Assembly (NCBI GenBank): GCA_937973685.1
Contig: CALJKJ010000051.1
Span: forward strand, 1-49,054
DNA: 49,054 bases
Origin: an uncultured Flavobacteriales bacterium
GTDB taxonomy: Bacteria > Bacteroidota > Bacteroidia > Flavobacteriales_D > Crocinitomicaceae
Direction of reading: 5' to 3'
Notes under the pieces: generated by a model
Told to the model about the DNA's origin: nothing
The model's input: only the letters and a program-made list of their open reading frames with translations
Database searches by the model: none
In this document: positions 33,374 to 40,913 of the stretch, piece by piece
How positions within the stretch are numbered: the first letter of the stretch is position 1
How the letters are laid out: every line of letters begins with the position of its first letter
Program-made: the position numbers and the translations under genes

Positions 33374-33531
33374 CTGAATACTTTTTTAACCAACTTAAAA
33401 AGGCAAGAAAATGGATAAAAAACCGTAATGACTTCTTGAAAAAAGAAGTAAAGCAAACCACCAAATAATTTATTCGTTTCCAAGTTTCTTCGTCTGTAGT
33501 GTGCGCCAATGAAAAGGAACAGGCCTTTCAT
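33367..33531 (-). CDS. possible 54-residue leader protein of the kinase operon
   Basis: A small open frame, MKGLFLFIGAHYRRRNLETN at its start, rich in aromatic and basic residues with one hydrophobic stretch, ending in KKVFRC. It begins 20 bases after a TATATTCG element and its stop codon overlaps the first kinase start as ATGCTAA, which would allow translational coupling. I know no homologue. It could instead be chance in the leader, since the region is AT-rich and another frame on the same strand is also open. Confidence 0.35.
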   Translation of the reverse strand: MKGLFLFIGAHYRRRNLETNKLFGGLLYFFFQEVITVFYPFSCLFKLVKKVFRC

Positions 33532-33550
33532 AGCGGTTTAAAGTGTGAAA

Positions 33551-33558
33551 CGAATATA
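33551..33558 (-). promoter_or_regulatory. possible -7 element of the kinase operon
   Basis: On the minus strand the sequence is TATATTCG, one mismatch to TAnnTTTG, placed before the small leader ORF and about 178 bases before the first kinase. It suggests a long leader or a translated small gene. No -33 TTTG fits. Confidence 0.35.
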
Positions 33559-33604
33559 CAAAAAAAAACTGCTGAAGAAGCTAGAAAGTGTAATTTAAAG
33601 CTTT

Positions 33605-34105
33605 TTACTTTTGAATAGCTTTTAATTTACTGTAAGATAGTGCACTTGATGTTTTTGAATAATTCAATATTATTGCTTGAAGTGATGTGGAAAATTGATT
33701 GAAATTGGAAGTAATCAATTGACAATCTTGTTGAATGGCGTCATCATAACCTAAAATACTTGGAGCGTTTTCTTGCACCATTAGACGGAGAAATCTGTAT
33801 TCTGAATTTGTTTTATTTTGCATTATACATGCCTCTAAAATGTCCCTGCCTTTATTAAAACGCTCTAATTTTGTAAATGGGCTGACCGCAAACTTGGCTT
33901 CCTTCATTACCAACGAAGCATAATAAGCTTTCGCGTCGTAATTGGTTAAATTTGCTCCTATTTTCTTTTTATAAGCGACAATAACTTCTTCATTGGTGCT
34001 GCTCAACGCTTTGTAAAACGCACTTTTCTCAGCATCTGTAAACAACAAGAAACTGAATGTCAAGCAACTCAATCCTAGTAAAATGAAATATTTAATTGTT
34101 GTCAT
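33605..34105 (-). CDS. small secreted protein of unknown function
   Basis: A 166-residue protein with an N-terminal signal peptide or anchor (FILLGLSCLTFSFLLF, about 6-21) and a helical mature part (for example NYDAKAYYASLVMKEAKFA and ILEACIMQNKTNSEYRFLRL). Similar small all-helical proteins occur widely in Bacteroidota without assigned function; this is a weak recognition. It stands alone between the kinase operon and the divergent YciO-like gene. Confidence 0.72.
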   Translation of the reverse strand: MTTIKYFILLGLSCLTFSFLLFTDAEKSAFYKALSSTNEEVIVAYKKKIGANLTNYDAKAYYASLVMKEAKFAVSPFTKLERFNKGRDILEACIMQNKTNSEYRFLRLMVQENAPSILGYDDAIQQDCQLITSNFNQFSTSLQAIILNYSKTSSALSYSKLKAIQK

Positions 34106-34241
34106 AAACTAAAAAACAATTGTGCTCGTGCTTTGTTCAAAATCACTCGTTGTAATTCACAGTTAAATGCTTATAAAAATAAGTGCTTTTTGTGTGTTAA
34201 ATGTACGAATTAAGTATCTTGCAAAGAATCAAAACAAGCTT

Positions 34242-34859
34242 ATGTTTATTGAAATCAATCCAAATAATATTGATCAACGTTTAATTCAACAAGCTGTCGC
34301 TGAATTACACGCTGGAGAAATTATTATTATCCCTACAGATACGGTATATGCTGTAGCATGTGATATGAAAAACAAAAAAGGCCTGGCTAATTTGTCAAAA
34401 TTCAAAAATGTTAAATTAAACAAAGCTAATTTTTCGATTATTTGTGCGGATTTGAGTCAAGTTGCCGATTATGTCAAACAATTGGATCGCGGGATTTTTC
34501 GCTTATTAAAACAAAACTTGCCTGGACCCTTTACTTTTGTGCTTGAAGCTACGAATGAAGTATCGAAAATATTTGATGTTTCACGAAAAGAAATTGGAAT
34601 TCGTATTCCTGACAATAATATTGTAGCTGCACTGGTGAATGAATTAGGAAATCCAATTGCAGTTACTTCTTTGCATGATAATGAAGATGAAATAACGGAT
34701 TATTTTGTTGATCCCGCTGCAATTTACGAACGGTATGACGATGAAGTGTCTTTTATTATTGATGGCGGAATTGGTCACTTAGAAGCTTCCACTATTGTTG
34801 ATTGTACGCAAAATCAACCAGAAATTGTGCGACAAGGAATTGGAAAAATTGTGTTATGA
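34242..34859 (+). CDS. YciO-like threonylcarbamoyl-AMP synthase family protein
   Basis: A 205-residue YrdC-fold protein (Sua5/YciO/YrdC family). It shows IIIPTDTVYAVACDM and GPFTFVLEAT. The SxN motif of true Sua5/TsaC enzymes is replaced (AVTSLHDNE), and the KRxxNPL loop is KNVKLNKANFSII, which is the YciO type. YciO proteins have weak threonylcarbamoyl-AMP activity and an unclear role. The full-length Sua5 at 46406 makes a separate tRNA-modification role unlikely to rest here. The ATG at 34242 fits the family better than the upstream one at 34167. It overlaps the next gene by ATGA. Confidence 0.85.
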   Translation: MFIEINPNNIDQRLIQQAVAELHAGEIIIIPTDTVYAVACDMKNKKGLANLSKFKNVKLNKANFSIICADLSQVADYVKQLDRGIFRLLKQNLPGPFTFVLEATNEVSKIFDVSRKEIGIRIPDNNIVAALVNELGNPIAVTSLHDNEDEITDYFVDPAAIYERYDDEVSFIIDGGIGHLEASTIVDCTQNQPEIVRQGIGKIVL

Positions 34860-35434
34860 TAATAGTGATTGATTGTGGTAGTTCTAAAACGCCTTTCATT
34901 GAGAGTTGCGTCGATGAATTTGAAGATGTTGAAATAGTTGGTATGTATGATTTTGATTATTCATACGCTAAACACTGTGATGGAATAATTATTTCTGGCG
35001 CCCCGATATTAATTACGGAAAAAGATCCTGAACCCTATTTAGCACTATTTTCATGGTTGAAAACAATGGATAAACCGGTACTTGGCATTTGTTTTGGTCA
35101 CCAAATAATCGGGTTAACTTATGGAGCACTTGCAAGTAGACTTCGTGAAGACCGCGATTGGCAAACTGTTGAAGTAATTGCTGATTGTCCACTATTTGAT
35201 AAGTTGCCAAGTGAAATTGAATTGATGGAAGATCATTGTGAAGCGGTTTCAATTCCTGCCAATTTTACACATATCGCTGTGTCTGACGCTTGTGTCAATG
35301 AAGCCATGATGCACCAATCGAAACCACTATTCGGTGTTCAATTTCATCCCGAAGTCTCTGGTAATCATGGACGTGTAATTATTGAAAACTTTGTTCATAT
35401 CTGTCAACAAGCAGCTGAAAATAAACACGAATAA
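34856..35434 (+). CDS. class I glutamine amidotransferase
   Basis: A 192-residue glutaminase domain related to the N-terminal part of GMP synthase. The nucleophile elbow is GICFGHQIIG (Cys), the catalytic His-x-Glu is FHPE, and the start is IIVIDCGSSKTPF. It has no synthase domain, so it either works with a partner or hydrolyses a gamma-glutamyl compound. It starts inside the YciO stop (ATGA) and is followed after 17 bases by an SpmAB-like gene. Confidence 0.87.
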   Translation: MIIVIDCGSSKTPFIESCVDEFEDVEIVGMYDFDYSYAKHCDGIIISGAPILITEKDPEPYLALFSWLKTMDKPVLGICFGHQIIGLTYGALASRLREDRDWQTVEVIADCPLFDKLPSEIELMEDHCEAVSIPANFTHIAVSDACVNEAMMHQSKPLFGVQFHPEVSGNHGRVIIENFVHICQQAAENKHE

Positions 35435-35451
35435 ATAACGACTTTTGAACC

Positions 35452-36684
35452 ATGGTATTAAATCGCGTTTGGATAGGAATGTTTATTACTGCTATAATTA
35501 TGGGTTTTTCAAAACTTATATTTTGGCAAGACACCTTCATTTTACAACAAATGTTGGACTCTTTTTTCGAAGCTGCGAAAGCTGCTTTTGAATTAGCACT
35601 TTATATGACTGGTATTTTGACTTTGTGGATGGGCTTGATGAAAATTGGCGAAGATAGCGGTGCTGTGAATAGTATGTCACGCATTGTTTATCCTTTGTTC
35701 TCAAAACTCTTTCCTGAAATCCCGAAAAATCACCCAGCTATGGGAAGTATCATGTTGAACTTTTCAGCAAACATGCTTGGCTTGGATAATGCAGCGACTC
35801 CAGCAGGATTACGTGCTATGCAACACTTACAGGATCTGAATCCGAAAAAAGATACGGCTTCCAATGCACAAATTATGTTCTTGGTATTGAACGCATCTGG
35901 ATTAACGATCATTCCAGTTTCAATTCTCGCAGCACGTTCAGCAGGTCATTCAGCCAATCCAACAGCAGTCTTCATCCCTATTCTTTTGACAACATATTTC
36001 GCTACCTTGGGCGGATTGATCTTTGTCGGAATTCGTCAACGCATCAACCTGTTTCAAAAAACAATCATACTCTATATTGGAACATTGACCTTATTGATTG
36101 TTGGTTTGTTGTGGTACTTAAAAACACATCCCGAACAAATAGATACCGTTTCAAGAATATTGAGCTCAACCATCATTTTTGCTTTCATTACCTTCTTTAT
36201 TTATAAAGCTATTCGTGCAAAAATTCAAGCGTACGAATCATTTATTGAGGGAGCAAAAGGTGGTTTCCAAGTTGCAATCAACATTTTACCATACTTGGTT
36301 GCCATGTTGTGTGCTGTTGCACTTTTTCGTTCGTGCGGAGCATTAACCGATTTGATGAATGGTGTGAAATTCTTGTTGTTTCAAATGGGTATTATGACTA
36401 CGGAATTTATTGATGCCCTACCTGTCATGTTGATGAAACCATTCTCAGGATCAGGTGCACGTGGAATTATGGTTGAAAACATGTCGTTGTTTGGCCCCGA
36501 TTCATTTGTGAGTAATCTTTCAGCAACCTTCCAAGGAAGTACAGAAACAACGTTTTACGTGTTGTCCGTTTACTTTGGATCTGTTGGTATTTCCAAATCA
36601 CGGTACGCAGCTTCAGCTGGACTTTTCTGCGATTTAGTTGGTGCAATAGCAGCTATTTTAATTGCCTATTTATTTTTCAAATAA
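35452..36684 (+). CDS. nucleoside-recognition (Gate) domain membrane protein, SpmA-SpmB like
   Basis: A 410-residue multi-helix membrane protein with two Gate domains. The first half has ALYMTGILTLWMGLMKIGED and MLNFSANMLGLDNAATPAGL. The second half has FQVAINILPYLVAMLCAVAL and MKPFSGSGARGIM. Such SpmA-SpmB fusions are common in non-sporulating Bacteroidota, where the role is unknown (transport-like). It shares an operon with the glutamine amidotransferase and the next two genes, with gaps of 17, 2 and 2 bases. Confidence 0.88.
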   Translation: MVLNRVWIGMFITAIIMGFSKLIFWQDTFILQQMLDSFFEAAKAAFELALYMTGILTLWMGLMKIGEDSGAVNSMSRIVYPLFSKLFPEIPKNHPAMGSIMLNFSANMLGLDNAATPAGLRAMQHLQDLNPKKDTASNAQIMFLVLNASGLTIIPVSILAARSAGHSANPTAVFIPILLTTYFATLGGLIFVGIRQRINLFQKTIILYIGTLTLLIVGLLWYLKTHPEQIDTVSRILSSTIIFAFITFFIYKAIRAKIQAYESFIEGAKGGFQVAINILPYLVAMLCAVALFRSCGALTDLMNGVKFLLFQMGIMTTEFIDALPVMLMKPFSGSGARGIMVENMSLFGPDSFVSNLSATFQGSTETTFYVLSVYFGSVGISKSRYAASAGLFCDLVGAIAAILIAYLFFK

Positions 36685-36686
36685 GC

Positions 36687-37184
36687 GTGAATTGGTTTAA
36701 AAAAATATTTGGGAAAGAATCGCTCAACGAAAAAGTGAGCGCTGTTCAACAAATTAATAGTGAATTTGCGCACTTAAATTATCCACCTAAAGTATTGTTA
36801 GCGTGGATAAAAGCAATTGAAGGAAACAATGATTTAGCTCTTTTTCTTTATGAAAATGGCTATGAAGAATTATTCCATACCACGCAAGCTCTTTTTTTGA
36901 AAGAAGAAGCGCGTAACTGGTTAATGAACAATGGGTATGCACATTTGTTGGCTTTTGTCAATTCATGCGAAGGAAATGCCAATGCTCAACGCTGGTTACA
37001 AATGCATGGTTTTGAAACGTTGTTCCATGTTAGCAATGCAGCAGATGGCGAAATGACAAGCTTTGCTTGGTTAAAAACAAATGAAGATGCCATGCTTTTT
37101 CTGTTAGCGCGCACAATTAAAAAGTTGAAGGATCAGATTGAATTCAACCACAACGATATGTATTCATTTGGTAAAGATTATTAA
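36687..37184 (+). CDS. small repeat protein of unknown function
   Basis: A 165-residue protein with a GTG start two bases after the SpmAB-like stop. It contains two to three degenerate repeats of about 40 residues with the pattern NGY-ELF-...-A-WL (ENGYEELFHTTQA, NNGYAHLLAFVNS, MHGFETLFHVSNA). The repeats look like short helical pairs, possibly a solenoid. It has no signal peptide. Unrecognised; cotranscription suggests function with the membrane protein or the amidotransferase. Confidence 0.75.
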   Translation: MNWFKKIFGKESLNEKVSAVQQINSEFAHLNYPPKVLLAWIKAIEGNNDLALFLYENGYEELFHTTQALFLKEEARNWLMNNGYAHLLAFVNSCEGNANAQRWLQMHGFETLFHVSNAADGEMTSFAWLKTNEDAMLFLLARTIKKLKDQIEFNHNDMYSFGKDY

Positions 37185-37186
37185 AA

Positions 37187-37681
37187 ATGGTTACACGTAT
37201 TGCTACAATAGCTGATGTGCAACGAATTCGAGAAATTGCAGAAATAACTTGGCCAGTAACTTATTCAAACATCATTACTTCTGAACAAATTGATTTCATG
37301 TTGAATTGGATGTACGATACTACAACAATTTCAAATGCGATTAATTCAAGCAATCAAGATTTTATCGTACTGATAAATAAAGGTGAAACAATTGGTTTTA
37401 GTGGAATTGAGCATAATTATGAAAATCAATTGATTACACGTATTCACAAGTTGTATGTTTTGCCAGATAAACAAGGACTTGGTTGTGGAAAAGCACTTTT
37501 GAATTTTGTGATCAATGAAGCAGAAAAAAATGCGTCAAAGCTATTACATTTGAATGTCAATAAACAAAATCCTGCTGTTCAATTTTATGTTAAGTGCGGA
37601 TTTGAAATCGAAAAAGAAGTTGTTTTAGATATTGGAAATGGCTTTGTGATGGATGACTACATCATGGTTTTACCACTTTAA
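37187..37681 (+). CDS. GNAT family N-acetyltransferase
   Basis: A 164-residue acetyltransferase. The acetyl-CoA site is LPDKQGLGCGKALL (R/QxxGxG/A type), preceded by IHKLYVL and followed by NVNKQNPAVQFYVKCGFE. It is the last gene of the operon and is convergent with the Smr gene, two bases apart. Substrate unknown. Confidence 0.9.
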   Translation: MVTRIATIADVQRIREIAEITWPVTYSNIITSEQIDFMLNWMYDTTTISNAINSSNQDFIVLINKGETIGFSGIEHNYENQLITRIHKLYVLPDKQGLGCGKALLNFVINEAEKNASKLLHLNVNKQNPAVQFYVKCGFEIEKEVVLDIGNGFVMDDYIMVLPL

Positions 37682-37683
37682 TT

Positions 37684-38223
37684 CTACCAATTAGGGTGAA
37701 ATTCAACAGCAGTCGCCCCCTTTCCATAAGCAGAGAAGTCAGCATCATACACTTCAATTTGATCTTGTTGAGACAAATAAGTTCTGATTTCATTTTTCAA
37801 TACACCCTCCCCAATTCCATGAATCACAATTAACTTATTGATGTGCTTTTGTTTGGCTTTTTTGAAAGTTGCGCGGAATTCTTTCATCTGCTTTAATAAA
37901 ATTTCCGTATTCGACATACCACGTGTCGATTCCAACAGTTCTTCTATGTGTAAATCAATTTCCCAAACGGTCGCAGGCTTTTTTTGTCCTGTTTTTTCTT
38001 GAAATTCGCGGTAAATGGTTTCTTGTTCTAAATCTGTTTTTTCAATCACAATGTCTTCGTCTTTGTATACTTCTGAATGAATGTATACAAGGGAATTCAA
38101 CGGCAACCAACGATCAAATCCATGTTCATCTTCTACACGTGCTTGTTGGTCTTTCAGTTCAAGAATTTTTCCGCAACCTGGTTCACGTAAATACGCAACT
38201 TTTTGTCCTATTTGAAACTTCAT
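37684..38223 (-). CDS. short Smr-domain protein
   Basis: A 179-residue protein. The N-terminal part is a small beta domain (IGQKVAYLREPGCGKILE, like the DUF2027 N-terminus). The C-terminal part is a Smr domain with EIDLHIEEL, IHGIGEGVLKNEIRTYL and the end YGKGATAVEF. Usual Bacteroidota DUF2027-Smr proteins are about 350 residues, so this is a compact form lacking the middle. Smr domains nick or bind RNA or branched DNA. It follows the M50 protease gene with a one-base gap. Confidence 0.87.
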   Translation of the reverse strand: MKFQIGQKVAYLREPGCGKILELKDQQARVEDEHGFDRWLPLNSLVYIHSEVYKDEDIVIEKTDLEQETIYREFQEKTGQKKPATVWEIDLHIEELLESTRGMSNTEILLKQMKEFRATFKKAKQKHINKLIVIHGIGEGVLKNEIRTYLSQQDQIEVYDADFSAYGKGATAVEFHPNW

Positions 38224-38224
38224 A

Positions 38225-39193
38225 TTACTTTACTGTTGCAACTATTATCAATAAAACAGGACCAACAATAGCAGTAACCCACATAACAAAAGCGGCCAAC
38301 TTTGCATTAGTACTCATGTCCATTATCATAGGTTGAATCAAGTTGTTTTTAACTTCGCGTGCCATGATTTGCTCAAATTCTTCGTTGTCATCTTCACTTG
38401 AAAGTGCTGCGAATTTTTTTATTGTTGGCGAATAATTGAGTACTTCTTCTTTTATGTAAGCGTATTCTTTGTTTGTCAATGCTTCATACGGGACCGTGTA
38501 ATTTACCTTTTCTAGTTGCAATGCTTTGTGAATCAAGTATCTTTTGTGCATGTTGCGTACTGTCACACCCATAATAAATCCGAAAAGCATTAAAATATAT
38601 AGCTCAAAAAAGTATCCAATTCCAATGAGAATTAGTGAAGAAACAAACGTGAAAACAATTTGTAATAATTCAAATTTCTCAATGAATAGTGACTTAAACA
38701 CTCGTCCACCGTCCAATGGTTGCAAGGGTAGCAAATTGGTAACATTCAAAAAAAACGACAAATAAGCCGTTTCGATCATCCATTCATACTTCCAATTTGT
38801 TCCTAAGACCCATAAAACAACCCCAATGATTATACCTGGAAGCGGTCCGGAAAATGCTACAAGTAAACTTTCGCGTTGCGAATAATGATTTTTTTCACCT
38901 TGAACAAACCCACCCATTAAGGGCACGAATAACATGCGTACGCTTTTGTAGTTGAAGCGTTTCATGGCTATAAAATGACCCAATTCATGAAATAATAATA
39001 CTGCAAGAAGTTCAATCATGAATCTGTATTCTGTTCCAAAAAACAACAGCAATGAAACAACAAATAACAACAACGAAGCAACCGTTGATTTTCCATTTGT
39101 TCGTGGTTCCTCCTTTTTGAGAATTGGTTTTTCACTGTAATATGATTCAGAAAAGTCGTTCATGTTTTTATATAATATTATTTTAAATCCCAA
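38225..39193 (-). CDS. M50 family site-2 protease-like membrane protein
   Basis: A 322-residue intramembrane metalloprotease. The zinc motif is FHELGH in the second helix (HExxH), and the distal ligand lies in NLLPLQPLDGGRVF. About five to six membrane helices are visible, with a cytoplasmic extension after the active helices. Site-2 proteases cleave regulators within the membrane, but no anti-sigma partner is encoded nearby. It overlaps the WD40 gene by 16 bases. Confidence 0.9.
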   Translation of the reverse strand: MGFKIILYKNMNDFSESYYSEKPILKKEEPRTNGKSTVASLLLFVVSLLLFFGTEYRFMIELLAVLLFHELGHFIAMKRFNYKSVRMLFVPLMGGFVQGEKNHYSQRESLLVAFSGPLPGIIIGVVLWVLGTNWKYEWMIETAYLSFFLNVTNLLPLQPLDGGRVFKSLFIEKFELLQIVFTFVSSLILIGIGYFFELYILMLFGFIMGVTVRNMHKRYLIHKALQLEKVNYTVPYEALTNKEYAYIKEEVLNYSPTIKKFAALSSEDDNEEFEQIMAREVKNNLIQPMIMDMSTNAKLAAFVMWVTAIVGPVLLIIVATVK

Positions 39194-40044
39194 ATAATCA
39201 ATTGTTTATCATCTCCAACTGAAACAAATGATTGATTATTTATTTGCGCAATTTTATTAACCGATTTATTGTGCCCCCCTTCTTTTGTTGTTAGTTTCTG
39301 TTGAACTGTCAACTCATCACGGTTCCAAACTTTAATTGATTTGTCAAGTGAACATGAAACAAGTTTGTTTCCAACATTTATCAAATCATAAACAGTTTGA
39401 TAATGAGCAGGAATTGATTTAACGACCTTGTAATTACCGCAATCAATCAGAGTAATGTGACCATCCGATCCTCCAGAATACAATGTGTTATTCACTTCGT
39501 TGAATAACAAGCAATTTACACTTCCATTGTGGCAATTTACACGAGCAATTTCGTTTAGGTTTTCGTTATCAAAAACACGTAATTTACCATCTTGACTTCC
39601 AACAAAAACAAAGTTATTAGCTATTGAAATAGCTCGGATTTTTCCGCAAGCTAAGTGAAACGAAATAATTTTTTGACCAAGTTCATTTAACACGAAGAAA
39701 TTACCTTCGCCATCACCAACATAAAAGTAGTTGTTTGATTGATCAAAAGCTAATGAGAAAATTGCGTGACCAAAAATATTTGATTCCCAAACAATTGTCT
39801 TTGATGATAAATTGATGCAAGTTACCGTACCATTTGTACAACCAACAACTAATAAATCACCTTGTAAACAAATGCAATAAGCAGGCTTATCCAGCTTGAT
39901 ACTAAACGCATCTTGTTCTCCTGTGCTTACATTCCAGCGGGCAATAAATTTATCACCTGCAGCTGAATATATCCAAGATTGATCTGCAACAACGGAATAA
40001 ATTGGTCCTTGGTGTCCTTGTAAAACAAGACGGGATTGAATCAT
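39178..40044 (-). CDS. WD40 beta-propeller protein
   Basis: A 288-residue protein made of about seven WD40-type repeats of roughly 40 residues. The first is LQGHQGPIYSVVADQSWIYS and the last is IWDLK at the very C-terminus. No signal peptide or extra domain, so it is probably a cytoplasmic scaffold. It sits between the ComA and M50 genes and overlaps the protease gene, suggesting joint expression. Function unknown. Confidence 0.87.
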   Translation of the reverse strand: MIQSRLVLQGHQGPIYSVVADQSWIYSAAGDKFIARWNVSTGEQDAFSIKLDKPAYCICLQGDLLVVGCTNGTVTCINLSSKTIVWESNIFGHAIFSLAFDQSNNYFYVGDGEGNFFVLNELGQKIISFHLACGKIRAISIANNFVFVGSQDGKLRVFDNENLNEIARVNCHNGSVNCLLFNEVNNTLYSGGSDGHITLIDCGNYKVVKSIPAHYQTVYDLINVGNKLVSCSLDKSIKVWNRDELTVQQKLTTKEGGHNKSVNKIAQINNQSFVSVGDDKQLIIWDLK

Positions 40045-40051
40045 TTTTTAA

Positions 40052-40867
40052 TTATTCATCATCCTCCGGATCATCAGAATCGACTTGTTTCAAACGTTCC
40101 GCGTAATCAGCAGGTAAAAAATCGAAGAACGTATCACCACGTAATCCAAGACGTAAACATTCCAATGGAATCACTTCGTTTGGAGCGATGTTTCCTAAAT
40201 TAACGTTGGCTCCAAATAATTTCACGAACCAAACTTGTTGGTTTTTTTGAGGAGCTTCCCACAAAATATCTTCCGGATTGATTTTAGCGATGATTTTGTT
40301 GATCAACATCGTATGAGCTGTTCCATTTGGACGGAAAACACCTACATTGCCAGCTTCTCTTCCCTCAGCGATAACTTTCCAAGATCCTGCTTGTAATTCA
40401 GAGCTCATCATTTTGATCCAGCGACTTGGGCTAATTAAAATACCTGAATCTTTCGATCCAACTTCAGAAAGCACCACGCGATTTTGCGCCATTTTTCTGA
40501 TTAACTCTAATTTTTCGTCGTGATTGATGATAATGGATCCGTCTGAAATTTCAGCTAAGTCCATTTTGTATTTATCTAATAAACGCAAATAATCTTCAAA
40601 TTTCCCACGCGCATGGAATGCTTCAAATAATGTTCCACCAAAATAGGGTTTCAAATTTGCTTCGCGGTACAAATCCAATTTCTTTTCAAGATCTTTGGCA
40701 ACAAATGCAGTACCAAATCCGAACTTTACAATATCGGTTAAGTGAGCGTTTCCTTCCACAAAATTAGCTGCTTCCGTTAGGCTAAGCCCTTTGTCCATCA
40801 TCATGGTAACTCCATGATTTCTTGGTTGTTGTGTTCTTTCTGGAATAAACGGTAAATCAAAATTCAT
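40052..40867 (-). CDS. phosphosulfolactate synthase (ComA family)
   Basis: A 271-residue protein of the ComA family, which joins sulfite to phosphoenolpyruvate in coenzyme M and sulfolactate synthesis. Typical parts are RNHGVTMMMDKGLSL near the N-terminus, YKPYFGG-type LKPYFGGTLFE, EISDGSI, LSEVGSKDS and the acidic end DPEDDE. The ATG at 40867 is preferred over a TTG five codons earlier. In Bacteroidota ComA homologues are common without the rest of coenzyme M biosynthesis; the true reaction is not established. Followed by WD40 after 7 bases. Confidence 0.92.
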   Translation of the reverse strand: MNFDLPFIPERTQQPRNHGVTMMMDKGLSLTEAANFVEGNAHLTDIVKFGFGTAFVAKDLEKKLDLYREANLKPYFGGTLFEAFHARGKFEDYLRLLDKYKMDLAEISDGSIIINHDEKLELIRKMAQNRVVLSEVGSKDSGILISPSRWIKMMSSELQAGSWKVIAEGREAGNVGVFRPNGTAHTMLINKIIAKINPEDILWEAPQKNQQVWFVKLFGANVNLGNIAPNEVIPLECLRLGLRGDTFFDFLPADYAERLKQVDSDDPEDDE

Positions 40868-40913
40868 TTTTACAAGCTTCAAATTAAAATTTGGGGTATG
40901 TTATTTTCGATTT

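Noticed and set aside
33297..33509. Open frame of 70 residues on the minus strand in the leader of the kinase operon
   Set aside because: Runs into the kinase coding region in another frame and lacks a clear start context; the 54-residue frame at 33367-33531 has the better start and stop coupling.
37869..38336. Open frame of 155 residues on the plus strand across the Smr and M50 genes
   Set aside because: Antisense to two well-supported genes and without recognisable motifs.
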